Source: a candidate division LCP-89 bacterium (GTDB lineage Bacteria > Electryoneota > B3-LCP). Taken from it: DNA of 64,000 nt. Made by a program: the position numbers and the translations under genes. The DNA lies in assembly GCA_025774555.1 (NCBI GenBank), contig JALGVT010000030.1, positions 16,479 through 80,478 of the forward strand. The letters run 5' to 3'. This document shows positions 8,384 to 17,086 of this stretch, one piece after another. Position 1 is the stretch's first letter. Each line of letters begins with the position of its first letter. Below the pieces are notes generated by a model. It was not told the origin of the DNA, searched no databases, and saw nothing but the letters and a program-made list of their open reading frames with translations.

Positions 8384-9649
8384 ATGGCACAGCCAAAACC
8401 ACTCCACCCCAAAGGATCCATTATTCTAAAACTGTTGGTGGTCGTTTTATTAGGATTGCTTCTTGTCAGTATCCTCACGCCTCAGGCTGAATGGGAGGCA
8501 CAAAACGATGAACGCGATGAATGCCGACTGAGGATGGAGAATCTTTCATACGTAATTCGTGAATACGGGATGAAAAATCTGGGATATGTTGGCGACCTGG
8601 AAACATACCTGGAATTCATCCGTTACGATTCCGTTGAAGTCAGACCCCCGCGCTATGAAATTGAAAGCCTGACCAGAGACCCGGAAAGCGGAAAAGACTC
8701 CATGCTGGTTGATTTCACTGACGATTTTCGCCTGTCACACTTTAAGTTCGAGACCATCAGGCACATGAGCACCGTTGGAGATTCGATTATCCCGGATTCG
8801 GTTCACTTAACCGTAGTGCCGTATCCGCAGTTCGAGAAGATTCCGGTATCCACTTTGACATTGACTTCCGAAAGCCCCATAACTATCTTTTATCGAGAGA
8901 AGAATGTCACCGACCATGCCATACTGGTATATTCCGAAAACCAGATCAATTATGATTGGATTTCACCCGATCCAATCCTGATGAAATCGACTGAAGCTTT
9001 AATTTCGATTCCAGTGGAGAACCTCGGTTTGTGTCCGACTTCTGGACAGCCCTATAAACTGCACGTCAACGTTCGCTCAAAACTCGAAGGAACAGTGGAT
9101 TTTCTGGTGAACAAAGATTCGGCTGAGGTCAGTATTCTGCAAGATACGCTGATGATCGATCTCTTTAACCACAGATTGAAGACTGAAGCGCTGGCAGAAG
9201 TGCTCATTATGGTCAAGGATGATTCTTCATTGATCGAAAAGAAGGACTCACTCTTAGTCGAGAAGTTTTTGCTCAGGATTGGGAAGATTAAAAACCAGGA
9301 AATATTCCAGGTGAACGGTGACCATACCATCAACGTCTTAGCGGATTCGATGGTGAATTGGGCGGATTCTCTTCGTATTAAGCGAGCTGTTTTAGTTTCA
9401 CACGTCGATTCACTCAGCCAGGTGCTGATGAACATAGACGTCTTCAAGGAACTTGCGCCCAGAGTAAGCTATCAGGAGCATTACCATATAGCAAAAGTGG
9501 ACACGATCGGAGTTACCATTCAATGTCCCATAGATTCACTCTACAAGGAAGAGGATAAATCTTTGTTTTTGAATATATTTGGGGTCAGCGCTCCTAAAAA
9601 CCACGGCAGCGTCGAAAATGGCGATCTATCCTGGAGCGAAAAGAAATAA
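8384..9649 (+). CDS. Membrane-anchored protein, possibly pseudopilin-like; function unknown
   Basis: The ATG at 8384 is preferred over 8369 because GGAGGT (8375-8380) sits 3 bases before it; this gives 421 residues. A single membrane segment at about 13-29 is followed by a helix with RLRMENLSYVIREYG, the topology of type IV pseudopilins, then a mostly beta periplasmic region. The phrase LCPTSGQPYKLHV resembles the pattern of GspG-like proteins, though the body is far longer than a pilin. No enzyme motif was found. The next gene looks like a PilM/GspL-type assembly-platform protein, so both may belong to a pilus-like or secretion machine. This is context-based inference; it could be an unrelated anchored scaffold protein. 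Confidence 0.5.
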   Translation: MAQPKPLHPKGSIILKLLVVVLLGLLLVSILTPQAEWEAQNDERDECRLRMENLSYVIREYGMKNLGYVGDLETYLEFIRYDSVEVRPPRYEIESLTRDPESGKDSMLVDFTDDFRLSHFKFETIRHMSTVGDSIIPDSVHLTVVPYPQFEKIPVSTLTLTSESPITIFYREKNVTDHAILVYSENQINYDWISPDPILMKSTEALISIPVENLGLCPTSGQPYKLHVNVRSKLEGTVDFLVNKDSAEVSILQDTLMIDLFNHRLKTEALAEVLIMVKDDSSLIEKKDSLLVEKFLLRIGKIKNQEIFQVNGDHTINVLADSMVNWADSLRIKRAVLVSHVDSLSQVLMNIDVFKELAPRVSYQEHYHIAKVDTIGVTIQCPIDSLYKEEDKSLFLNIFGVSAPKNHGSVENGDLSWSEKK

Positions 9650-9694
9650 TTCAGCCCGAAAGGCTGCGCTAACATTACCAGCCGGGGTATTATC

Positions 9695-10996
9695 ATGCCT
9701 AATATCTTAAAATGGCAGTCAAAAGAAGTTGCTCTTTACCAATCGGAATCTGCCGATGAAGCATCCCCAGAAAACCTCATCGGAAGTGTTGAACTCGACT
9801 TCGATTTAGGACCGATCGCATTGACTTTGGATGAGGACCGTCACAGATTGCTCGCGGTTCTCGCTCAACTGCATGACACATCCGAACTAAAGGATTCGCA
9901 GGTTGATCTGATAATCCCCGAAGCATGGGGAGTAACGCACAGAATTCCCGACCCTGGCCTGTCAGATGAGGATTTGACTGATCATATCCGCTGGGAAATC
10001 ACCAAGGCGCTGATCGATTCAGAAGATCAGTATCGGTTCAGCTATGGATGTGACGATGAAGGCGGAATTGTAATATCCGCATTGCGTAACAAGTTGTTAG
10101 ATCCGATCATACAGGTTATCCAGGGATCCGGCTTCACTCTGAATGGACTATATTTTGAGGGTGAACCCTGGCAGATCGTGAACATAATCGGTGGAGAAGC
10201 AATAAAATCCACATCTGAAGCCGATCAGGATGAAGCAGCCAAACCACGACTCAAGCGCGATTACAGACGGTCAGGTCAATCGAAGTTCTTCACCATAATC
10301 GCCGTTATCGGTGTCATTATTTTCGCCGTTTTCATCTACTGGAAAATGACCACTGAGAAGAAACCTGAGTTGGTTACTGAGCCTGTTGCGCAGGTTCATG
10401 ATACTGCGCCAGCGCGGATCGACACCAGTTCGTATACGGGAGACATCACACCGAGAGATGAATCGGGAAGAGCAACCGAATCAACATCACCTGCTCCACC
10501 TCAGTATAAAAAACAAATGACCGCAGGCTGGACGGATATGTCCAGCCGATTAGAATTGCTGAATAGTACTCTCGCCCTGTTTTCGAGCGGCGACCAGTTT
10601 GATCTAATATCGTTCACAGAGAATCTCTTCATAGGACAGTTTACTTCCAGTAATCAGAATCGGATAGAGATACTGATTGGAAAGGTGAAGAGTCTTCCCA
10701 ATATCAAGGACGTTAAAACCTCTGTTGTGCCGCCCTTAAATAGCCACTCCAGGGGTACTGTCAGCGGCACTCTGTTCACTCAGGGACGGACGCCGGTATC
10801 CAAACCCCCTGTTAAAGAAGAATTAATTGTTCTTGGCAAGAAACATAAGTTGCAGAATAAAGGGCTGATTTTCACCGGTTCACAACAGTTCGTTCTTGGC
10901 TTCCTGAATGAAGTAGCCGCCAATGGCTATTCGATCTACCGAGTGATTATAATGCCTTGGGGCGAGGATAATTACAGAGTTGTACTTGAGCTCTGA
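9695..10996 (+). CDS. PilM/GspL-like bitopic assembly-platform protein (tentative)
   Basis: 433 residues with a cytoplasmic N-terminal domain of about 180 residues, one membrane helix at about 202-220 (FFTIIAVIGVIIFAVFIYW), a Pro/Ser/Thr-rich linker and a C-terminal periplasmic alpha/beta domain. This order matches GspL and PilM-PilN fusions: an actin-like cytoplasmic domain (strands in VDLIIPEAWGVTHRI and ITKALIDSEDQYRFSY recall PilM) joined to a ferredoxin-like periplasmic domain (segment KVKSLPNIKDVKTS). It lies 45 bases after a possible pseudopilin-like gene and ends at a strong terminator. The similarity is in architecture and short patterns only, so the assignment is moderate; no secretion ATPase gene is nearby. 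Confidence 0.5.
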   Translation: MPNILKWQSKEVALYQSESADEASPENLIGSVELDFDLGPIALTLDEDRHRLLAVLAQLHDTSELKDSQVDLIIPEAWGVTHRIPDPGLSDEDLTDHIRWEITKALIDSEDQYRFSYGCDDEGGIVISALRNKLLDPIIQVIQGSGFTLNGLYFEGEPWQIVNIIGGEAIKSTSEADQDEAAKPRLKRDYRRSGQSKFFTIIAVIGVIIFAVFIYWKMTTEKKPELVTEPVAQVHDTAPARIDTSSYTGDITPRDESGRATESTSPAPPQYKKQMTAGWTDMSSRLELLNSTLALFSSGDQFDLISFTENLFIGQFTSSNQNRIEILIGKVKSLPNIKDVKTSVVPPLNSHSRGTVSGTLFTQGRTPVSKPPVKEELIVLGKKHKLQNKGLIFTGSQQFVLGFLNEVAANGYSIYRVIIMPWGEDNYRVVLEL

Positions 10997-11022
10997 TTAC
11001 CGACGTCCCTATTGTGTCAATT

Positions 11023-11050
11023 GGGGGCCTCGAAACAGGTTCCCTTTTTT
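11023..11050 (+). terminator. Rho-independent terminator after the 8384-10996 gene pair
   Basis: GGGGGCCT (11023-11030) pairs with AGGTTCCC (11037-11044), 8 base pairs including two G-U, 6-base loop, followed by TTTTTT (11045-11050). It ends the two-gene unit and isolates rsmA. Confidence 0.75.
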
Positions 11051-11088
11051 ATTAAATATGAATCATTTAAGAATGAATCGAGCGCACC

Positions 11089-11916
11089 GTGCCTAAGCAG
11101 CGCGTCGTCGGTCCCAGACCTATGAAGGAGTTGGGGCAGCACTTCCTCGCTGACGAAGAGACAGCCTCAAATATTGTTCAGGCGATGAACTTGCGATGGG
11201 AAGATCGTTCTCTTGAAATCGGACCCGGCAGAGGTGTAATGCTGCGGTTTCTACTAAAGCAAAGCCATAAAGTTACCGCAATTGAACTGGATGCGCGTCT
11301 TAAGAGATCACTGGAGATGACATTTGGTGGACATCCCGGTCTTGATCTCGTCTTTGATGATTTCTTGAAATTTGATCTTTTAAGTTATATCGATAGCGCA
11401 GACTCGCCAGTGAAGTTGGTTGGTAATATCCCCTATAACCTGTCAGCGCCGATTCTGATACGGCTCTTCGATCTATCCGGTGAGTTGCAGCGAAGAGGGA
11501 ATAATGCCTTAAAGTCGGCAACCCTGATGCTGCAAAAGGAAGTTGCCGCGCGGATTTGTGCGAGACCGGGAGGGAGAATATACGGTGGAATTACAGTTCA
11601 GCGGTCGTTGGTTGCAGATGCTGAGTTGCTCTTCACTGTGCCGCCCGAATCCTTCATCCCGTCTCCAAAGATAACTTCGGCAGTAATCAGGTTGGATTTT
11701 TTCTCCCAGCACAAGCACGATATTGCGGACTTGGGGTACTTCAAAGATTTGGTGCGCCATGTTTTCCTGCAGAGGAGAAAAATGATTAAGAACACTATCG
11801 GTGGCTTGCATTGGATCCAGCCAGACTGGAAAGATATAGAATTCGATTTGACGAAGCGACCGGAAGAACTTTCATTAGAGAAGTTTATCGAACTATTTAA
11901 TAAACTAAAAACTTAA
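11089..11916 (+). CDS. rsmA: 16S rRNA (adenine-N6,N6)-dimethyltransferase RsmA (KsgA)
   Basis: SAM-dependent enzyme that dimethylates two adjacent adenines near the 3' end of 16S rRNA during 30S assembly; 275 residues, normal length. The N terminus has LGQHFLADEETA, then SAM motif I LEIGPGRGVM, the acidic VTAIELDARL and the catalytic motif IV in VGNIPYNLSAPI. The C-terminal helical domain contains PPESFIPSPKITSAVIRL, typical of RsmA. The start is GTG at 11089; the two upstream ATGs at 11058 and 11073 are out of frame. It stands alone behind a terminator, with mgtE following 93 bases later. Confidence 0.95.
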   Translation: MPKQRVVGPRPMKELGQHFLADEETASNIVQAMNLRWEDRSLEIGPGRGVMLRFLLKQSHKVTAIELDARLKRSLEMTFGGHPGLDLVFDDFLKFDLLSYIDSADSPVKLVGNIPYNLSAPILIRLFDLSGELQRRGNNALKSATLMLQKEVAARICARPGGRIYGGITVQRSLVADAELLFTVPPESFIPSPKITSAVIRLDFFSQHKHDIADLGYFKDLVRHVFLQRRKMIKNTIGGLHWIQPDWKDIEFDLTKRPEELSLEKFIELFNKLKT

Positions 11917-12009
11917 AACCTGAAACTGAAAACCGAAAAACAATAAATACCTGTATACTGGTAGCGCTCTTAAATCTGTTATCCAACGCATCTTTTCACC
12001 AAAACATCT

Positions 12010-13362
12010 ATGACCGATGATAATCTGACAGAGCTTCAACGGCATATCGAATCCCTGGTCGAAGAAGGCGGCGTAGATGAACTGCAAGCCGTTCTCGGAC
12101 GCTTGCATCCGTCTGACATCGCCGCGCTCTTCCCGCGTCTGGGTCGGTTAGAGCAGAATTTCATCTGGGATCTGTTGACGGATGAAGTATCTTCCGAAGT
12201 GCTGGTTGAACTTGAAGAGCCTGCGCAGGAGGAACTGCTCGATCAACTGTCCGAAGGCGAGATCGGACGCCTTGTGGATGAACTCGAATCCGATGATGCC
12301 GCCGATGTTATCGGCACGCTTGACGACGATAAAGCTCAGAAAGTCTTAGAGACGCTGGATGATGAATCGCGCCGCGACATGCACCGCCTGCTCGATTATG
12401 ATGAGGAAACTGCTGGCGGAATCATGGCTCTCGAAGTCGCCGCAGTCAAAGAGACGGATAATGTCAGGCAGGCGGTCAATGAACTACGCGATCTGGTGGA
12501 GAATGAGGGCGTTGAAGACATCTATAACGTCTATATCATCTCGGAAGATGGTATCCTGCGCGGCGTTTTGAATCTGCGTCAGTTTATCTTGGCGCCGCCC
12601 GACACGCCCGTTAGCGAACTGATGGAGGGAGATATCGTATCGGTTCCGACGTCCATGGATCAGGAAGAGGTCGCGGTTATCGTCCGCAAGTACGACCTCG
12701 TATCTCTGCCGGTTGTGGATGATTACAACAGGCTCGTCGGCAGGATTACTATTGACGATATCGTCGACGTGCTGGCAGAAGAAGCGGAAGAAGATATCTC
12801 TATTATCGCAGGTACGAGAGACGAGGAACCGGGCGAAAGATCCACTTTTAAGGTGTTCCGCGAACGTTTTCCCTGGTTATTGACAGGGTTAGCCGGGGGG
12901 CTTGTAGCCGCCACGATTATGAACTATTTCGAAGCGACACTCGTTCAAATTATAGCACTGGCATTCTTCGTGCCGGTGATAATGGCGATGGGAGGAAGCA
13001 CTGCGATTCAATCATCGTCCATCGTCGTTAGAGGTCTGGCAACAGGTGAAATTGAAATTAGAGATCTGATCCCGCGCATTTACCGCGAAATTCGTGTTGC
13101 CCTTCTGAATGGAGCGGTGCTCGGTATCATTTTAGCTCTGATTGTCTCTTTCTGGCTTTCCGAGGTGCAGTTGGGGTTCTTAATCGGAATTATTTTATTG
13201 CTGAATATCTGCATCGCTTCTCTGCTGGGAGCATCCGTCCCAATCATAATGAAGAAGATGGGCATAGATCCAGCGCTGGCGATGGGACCCTTTGTTACTA
13301 CCATGAACGATATCATAGGGCTGCTTCTATACCTCGGTTTAGCCATGCTGTTTTTAACTTAG
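12010..13362 (+). CDS. mgtE: Magnesium transporter MgtE
   Basis: Mg2+-gated channel of the inner membrane, 450 residues as usual. The order is: superhelical N domain (residues about 1-130, with acidic ELESDDAADVIGTLDDDKA repeats that sense Mg2+), tandem CBS domains (about 140-265, with VPTSMDQEEVAVIVRKYD and LVGRITIDDIVDVL), then five membrane helices. The pore signature is present as MAMGGSTAIQSSSIVVRGLATGEI, and the last helices contain LLGASVPIIMKKMGIDPALA. No Mg2+ riboswitch was recognised in the 93-base upstream gap. Recycling genes recO and dprA follow, with no functional link apparent. Confidence 0.95.
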   Translation: MTDDNLTELQRHIESLVEEGGVDELQAVLGRLHPSDIAALFPRLGRLEQNFIWDLLTDEVSSEVLVELEEPAQEELLDQLSEGEIGRLVDELESDDAADVIGTLDDDKAQKVLETLDDESRRDMHRLLDYDEETAGGIMALEVAAVKETDNVRQAVNELRDLVENEGVEDIYNVYIISEDGILRGVLNLRQFILAPPDTPVSELMEGDIVSVPTSMDQEEVAVIVRKYDLVSLPVVDDYNRLVGRITIDDIVDVLAEEAEEDISIIAGTRDEEPGERSTFKVFRERFPWLLTGLAGGLVAATIMNYFEATLVQIIALAFFVPVIMAMGGSTAIQSSSIVVRGLATGEIEIRDLIPRIYREIRVALLNGAVLGIILALIVSFWLSEVQLGFLIGIILLLNICIASLLGASVPIIMKKMGIDPALAMGPFVTTMNDIIGLLLYLGLAMLFLT

Positions 13363-13396
13363 AGCTTATGATTCTATAACAATTATTGTACTTGAT

Positions 13397-14164
13397 ATGC
13401 CTATTTTTCAGACGGAAGGAATCGTTCTTCAGAGCAGGAATTTCAGCGAAACCTCTAAAATCCTGGTGGTATTCACGCGGGATAAGGGCGTCGTTTCCAT
13501 CCTTGTGAAAGGGGGGAGGAAAGGAAACAAAAAGTTCCCCGGCGGGTTGGAGACGTTGAATCGTATCGATCTGCAGTACTACCACAAGCAGGCGAGGGAG
13601 CTACAGAATTTTAAGAGCTTCGACCTGATAGATTCCTTTCAGGGATTTCGTGAGAATTTATCCCGATTATACACTGCACTGTCGCTGGCGGAAACGGTCT
13701 TAAGATGCACAGCTTCCGAAGACCAGAACGAGGCACTCTACATCTCTTTGATAGCGGCTTTGGAAGCAATCGACCAGCAAGAAAGCAGCCCGTGGACTAT
13801 CCGCTGGAAGAGCCTGTTGGAATTTTGCAAATACCTCGGGTTCGGTATGGCGCTGGAGGATTGCAGCAAGTGCGGATCTAAAAGCGACATTGCTGCTTTT
13901 GACTTGCAAAGCGGCGGATTTCTCTGCCGGAAACATACCGAGAATAAACCATCTGTGATAAACGTTTCTGGAGAACTCTGGGGAACACTGCGTTTTTTAG
14001 CGCAATGTAATTACAGTGCTGCGCCCAGAATGAACGTTAATTCAACAACTGGTCGCCGCATAGAAACGTTATTCAAGCAATACTACCTGTACCATATCCC
14101 CGGTTTAAAAACTCCCGAAAGCTGGAAGAAGCTGCAGGAAATATACTGGGTTAGAGAGGAATAA
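13397..14164 (+). CDS. recO: DNA repair protein RecO
   Basis: 255-residue mediator that, with RecR and RecF, loads RecA on SSB-coated DNA. The N-terminal OB-fold begins with FQTEGIVLQSRNFSETSKIL and GVVSILVKGGRK, the classical RecO opening. A helical middle and a small zinc-binding loop follow, with CSKCGSKSDIAAFD and a later FLCRKH, so the fourth ligand appears to be His rather than Cys. It precedes dprA by 4 bases; the pairing of RecO with DprA makes sense since both feed single-stranded DNA to RecA. Confidence 0.92.
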   Translation: MPIFQTEGIVLQSRNFSETSKILVVFTRDKGVVSILVKGGRKGNKKFPGGLETLNRIDLQYYHKQARELQNFKSFDLIDSFQGFRENLSRLYTALSLAETVLRCTASEDQNEALYISLIAALEAIDQQESSPWTIRWKSLLEFCKYLGFGMALEDCSKCGSKSDIAAFDLQSGGFLCRKHTENKPSVINVSGELWGTLRFLAQCNYSAAPRMNVNSTTGRRIETLFKQYYLYHIPGLKTPESWKKLQEIYWVREE

Positions 14165-14168
14165 AACC

Positions 14169-15110
14169 ATGGAAGAGACAGCTTATTGGGCGCATCTGGC
14201 TGCGATTGAAGGTATCGGAGGTGCGATCTTCGACCAGTTACAGAAGCGATTCGGTTCGATAAAGCGAGCCTTTGAAGCCCCGCTCGACGAAGTTCTTGAC
14301 ATCCCCGGATTGGACGCACGTTCAGCAGAAGCTATCTGCCGAGCTGGACAGACGCTGAAGGCGACCGAGGAAAAACTGAAAGAATTAGCCGGCAGGGGGG
14401 TTAAGGTCATCACCAAGATGGAATCCGAATATCCGCCGCGGCTGCGGGAAGCAGTAAATCCTCCACCCGTGATATACCAGATGGGAAAGCTTCAGCCAGA
14501 CGATAACAAAGCCGTTGCCATCATCGGCAGCCGTGAATGCAGCGAAGTTTCCGCTAAGCGTTCCAGAGATTATGCGAAATACTTCGCTGAAAAAGGTATA
14601 GCGGTGGTCTCTGGCTATGCAGTCGGTGTTGATATTAACGCTCATATCGGTACAATTGAAGGTGGAGGCAGAACGGTCATTATCCCGGGATGCGGCGTCG
14701 ATATGCTCGATATCGAGCCTTTCGATGTAATTGATATCCATTCCAGAGAAAAACTGCTTGACAGTGCGGTAGTTATCAGTGAACAACCCCCTGATGGCGA
14801 ATGGACAGCAAGAGCATCCCTGGCTCGCAACCGCTTGGTGGCGGCGCATGCAAGCGTCGTTATCGTAATGGAAGCTCGCCTGCACTCGAGTACGCTGGAT
14901 ACCGTTTCGAGGGCGCAGAAGCTCGGTAGACCGGTCTTCGTCCAGAACTTCGGTACGATATCAGAAAGAGTCATGGGCAACGAAAAGCTGCACAAAGAGG
15001 GCGTTGTTATGATTCAGGACGCGGGCGATCTGGATGAGATCGTCAAGATCATTGAAGGGAGTGATACGACTGGTAAATCCAAGAAAAGAGTAGATGATTT
15101 GAGGAGATAA
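14169..15110 (+). CDS. dprA: DNA-processing protein DprA
   Basis: 313-residue DprA (Smf) family protein that binds incoming single-stranded DNA and loads RecA. An N-terminal HhH/SAM-like region (IEGIGGAIFDQLQKRFGS, LDIPGLDARSAEAICRA) precedes the Rossmann-fold core with AIIGSRECSE at about 117-126, VVSGYAVGVDINAH and TVIIPGCGVDM. Compared with long DprA proteins it lacks the C-terminal winged helix and ends in a charged tail KSKKRVDDLRR. Spacing from recO is only 4 bases, so the two are one operon. ComEA-like and ComM proteins elsewhere in the window support a competence pathway. Confidence 0.88.
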   Translation: MEETAYWAHLAAIEGIGGAIFDQLQKRFGSIKRAFEAPLDEVLDIPGLDARSAEAICRAGQTLKATEEKLKELAGRGVKVITKMESEYPPRLREAVNPPPVIYQMGKLQPDDNKAVAIIGSRECSEVSAKRSRDYAKYFAEKGIAVVSGYAVGVDINAHIGTIEGGGRTVIIPGCGVDMLDIEPFDVIDIHSREKLLDSAVVISEQPPDGEWTARASLARNRLVAAHASVVIVMEARLHSSTLDTVSRAQKLGRPVFVQNFGTISERVMGNEKLHKEGVVMIQDAGDLDEIVKIIEGSDTTGKSKKRVDDLRR

Positions 15111-15147
15111 TTCACCTGGGCAGGGAATTGCTAACATCGGAGAAATC

Positions 15148-15804
15148 ATGAGAAAGATTGCAGCCCTGATTATTATAGCAGTCATAATGCTTTACGCAGT
15201 TAAGACAAACGCAAAGAGTCTCTATAGCTGGAAACCGAGATTGACCGCTGGCGGGTCGTTGAGCGTCATCTCGCCCGGCGGAGATGACAAGGATTGGTTT
15301 GAGACGAGTATGGGATGGGGTTTTTCCGCTCATTACTGGTTGAAGCCTCACACCCAGATTGCAGTACACGGCTGGTATTCCTCTGTGCAGGTAAGGGAAG
15401 ATGAGTATTATGATAATCTCGGTATAACCGAGGCTTTTGACGTCTGGGAAGTCGAAGGAAAGGTGCTGCACGGTTCGATTGAACTGCGCAAGCTCTATTC
15501 AGCGAGTCCGAAGAATTTCCTCTACTTCGGCGTTGGCGCTGATATTTTCTGGTTTGATACAATAGAAGGGCGGTATGAGATTTACACGGAGGGGCAGCCG
15601 GATATCGGAGTAATATCGGATGAACGCAGTCCGTCGCTGACGGGCGGTATGCACGTTGCGCCGGGAATGATGTTCCTCTTCAAGTCCTTCATGGGTCAGA
15701 TGTTTATCGACGTCGGTGTGAGGCTGCATTACATTATGGATGGGGACACCGACAACCCGCTCTGGGTGAATCCTCATTTTACAACTGGATTGAGGATATT
15801 TTAG
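15148..15804 (+). CDS. Exported small outer-membrane beta-barrel-like protein, function unknown
   Basis: 218 residues with a signal peptide (hydrophobic AALIIIAVIMLYAV, likely cleavage after KTNA at about 23). The mature part alternates hydrophobic and polar residues with many aromatic and Gly residues (LTAGGSLSVI, LYFGVGADIFWF, MFIDVGVRLHY) and ends in LRIF, the terminal Phe expected of a BamA substrate. This fits an 8- to 10-stranded OmpW/OmpA-like barrel. No specific family was recognised. It follows dprA by 37 bases and may be the last gene of that unit, though a function in DNA handling is not implied. A MITE-like repeat starts 17 bases after the stop. Confidence 0.6.
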   Translation: MRKIAALIIIAVIMLYAVKTNAKSLYSWKPRLTAGGSLSVISPGGDDKDWFETSMGWGFSAHYWLKPHTQIAVHGWYSSVQVREDEYYDNLGITEAFDVWEVEGKVLHGSIELRKLYSASPKNFLYFGVGADIFWFDTIEGRYEIYTEGQPDIGVISDERSPSLTGGMHVAPGMMFLFKSFMGQMFIDVGVRLHYIMDGDTDNPLWVNPHFTTGLRIF

Positions 15805-15821
15805 ATATTGAAAAAGAAAAC

Positions 15822-16009
15822 GGGGTTGTTCCAAAAGTAACTTTTATAGTCATTGCTCTTTAGGAGTCCCTACGGGACGAGGAATCAGCCGTCCGGCTGA
15901 TGACGTGGCAATCTCCTCTCTTATAAAACCTTAAGGATTGCCACACTGCGTTCGTACCGAAGGCATCCCTATGGGACAATGACAGTTTATAGATTTTTGG
16001 GACAGCCCC
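15822..16009 (+). mobile_element. MITE-like inverted-repeat element, copy a
   Basis: About 188 bases bounded by GGGGTTGTTCCAAAAG on the left and a TTTTGGGACAGCCCC right end. Inside are the family's standard blocks, GACGTGGCAATCTCC and, inverted, GGATTGCCACAC, so that it can fold on itself. It contains no open reading frame worth calling and separates two convergent transcription units. Confidence 0.75.
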
Positions 16010-16035
16010 TTCGTTTTTATACCTATACATTCCGC

Positions 16036-16233
16036 TTAAGCCATCACAGCCTTATTCAATGCATCAACAATCTCGTCTTGATTTTCAATTTTTGCTCTAT
16101 CCATCGTCTCACCCAATGTGCCCCATACCGGTTCGCCGCATCTAATACAGACTACACCGCGTTTCATCAGCAGTGTGACCGTCTGCGGGTATTCCTTCAC
16201 CATATCCTCTATGTAAGTGTCTTTCGTTATCAT
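16036..16233 (-). CDS. DUF1858 redox-disulfide domain protein
   Basis: 65-residue cytoplasmic protein consisting of one DUF1858 domain (the domain associated with hybrid cluster proteins and ScdA-like iron-sulfur repair). The pattern KDTYIEDMVKEYPQT, then LLMKRGVVCIRCGEPVWGTLGE, is characteristic, with the Cys pair CIRC at about 29-32 where a redox disulfide is expected. It is the last gene of a minus-strand unit with a possible selenoprotein, thioredoxin, ECF sigma factor and zinc anti-sigma factor, 17 bases after the anti-sigma gene. The context suggests a thiol-redox role, probably as a thioredoxin client or electron relay; this is inference. Confidence 0.8.
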   Translation of the reverse strand: MITKDTYIEDMVKEYPQTVTLLMKRGVVCIRCGEPVWGTLGETMDRAKIENQDEIVDALNKAVMA

Positions 16234-16250
16234 CGATCTCCCTCTTTATC

Positions 16251-16481
16251 CTAACAGGGCAGATTCAAACGGGCTAACAGCCTCTTCTGTACGTCGCCTG
16301 GCACTTTTTTGTTAGGTATGGATTTATAAATCTCAACCGTGCATTTTATGGTATCCACTTCCAATAAACAATCCGGGCAATTCTGAAGATGTTCGTTCAG
16401 CTCCCTGCACAGCGGAGAGTCCTGATCTTCGCCCAGTGATTCGCAGAACTTATCCAGAAAGGGTTTGCAATCCTGTTTCAT
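16251..16481 (-). CDS. ZAS-type (zinc-binding, RsrA-like) anti-sigma factor
   Basis: 76-residue anti-sigma factor whose start overlaps the sigma factor stop by 4 bases (ATGA). It has the zinc anti-sigma signature Hx3Cx2C as HLQNCPDC (His31, Cys35, Cys38), preceded by Cys5. The Cys5-to-His31 distance of 26 residues equals that recalled for RsrA of Streptomyces (Cys11, His37, Cys41, Cys44), where oxidation of these cysteines releases the sigma factor. Additional Cys13 and Cys25 are present. There is no membrane segment, so it is cytoplasmic like RsrA. Its position between an ECF sigma factor and thioredoxin makes a thiol-redox switch likely; the sensing chemistry itself is inferred. Confidence 0.85.
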   Translation of the reverse strand: MKQDCKPFLDKFCESLGEDQDSPLCRELNEHLQNCPDCLLEVDTIKCTVEIYKSIPNKKVPGDVQKRLLARLNLPC

Positions 16482-17074
16482 GGGGATATCTCCTTCCGAT
16501 GATCGATAAAATCAGCCAGATGATTGCGCAGAGTGCTCCTGCCGCGGTGTAAAACTGCTTTGATAGCCGGGATAGTTGTCTCCAGTGTGTCAGCTACTTC
16601 CTTTAAGGATAACCCTTCCATATCCTTGAGGATGAACGCAATGCGCCACGATTCCGGCAGTTCATCCATCGCTTCATCAAGCGCTTCCTTGAACTCCGCA
16701 TCCATCAGCAGCTCTAACGGATCCCTATCCAGCGATCTGAGCATGGTCTGATACTTGGCTTTCTGTTCAGAATCGCTATCCTCATCGAGCGGCACAATCA
16801 TCCCTTTACGTTGTCTTAGCGCCATCAACGCGGTATTCGTGGCAATCCGGTAAATCCAGGTTTGCAGAGATGAATTGCCTTTGAAAGTATCCAGCTTTTC
16901 CAGCACCTTCAAGAAGGTGTCCTGCAAGACGTTCTCCGCCTCTCCCGCATCATTCATCAGCTTTAACACCAGGTTGTACACTAATCCCTGATGTTCTAAA
17001 ACGATGCGGGTCTTCGCTTCAGAATCGCCTGCAATTGCCCGGGCAACCAGATCTCTTTCTTTAGATTTTCCCAG
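16478..17074 (-). CDS. ECF-family RNA polymerase sigma factor (SigR-like context)
   Basis: Sigma-70 family factor with region 2 (AENVLQDTFLKVLEKLDTF, LQTWIYRIATNTALMALR) and region 4 (LPESWRIAFILKDMEGLSLKE, then TTIPAIKAVLHRGR), the group-4 layout. The first standard start is GTG at 16981 (167 residues), but region-2.1-like sequence continues in frame upstream (KERDLVARAIAGDSEA) to a stop at 17078-17080. In that stretch there is no ATG, GTG or TTG; CTG at 17074 (198 residues) or 17050 would fit the family length. I therefore extend the gene to 17074 and mark the start as uncertain. It follows trx by a few bases and overlaps the anti-sigma gene, so the module is probably autoregulated. Confidence 0.85.
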   Translation of the reverse strand: MGKSKERDLVARAIAGDSEAKTRIVLEHQGLVYNLVLKLMNDAGEAENVLQDTFLKVLEKLDTFKGNSSLQTWIYRIATNTALMALRQRKGMIVPLDEDSDSEQKAKYQTMLRSLDRDPLELLMDAEFKEALDEAMDELPESWRIAFILKDMEGLSLKEVADTLETTIPAIKAVLHRGRSTLRNHLADFIDHRKEISP

Positions 17075-17086
17075 CGATTAATCCGT

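Noticed and set aside
11917..12009. Mg2+ riboswitch before mgtE
   Set aside because: The 93-base gap is too short and shows no M-box-like conserved helices.
15979..16254. A 91-codon + strand frame antisense to the DUF1858 gene
   Set aside because: It is the shadow of the minus-strand DUF1858 gene and begins inside a MITE.
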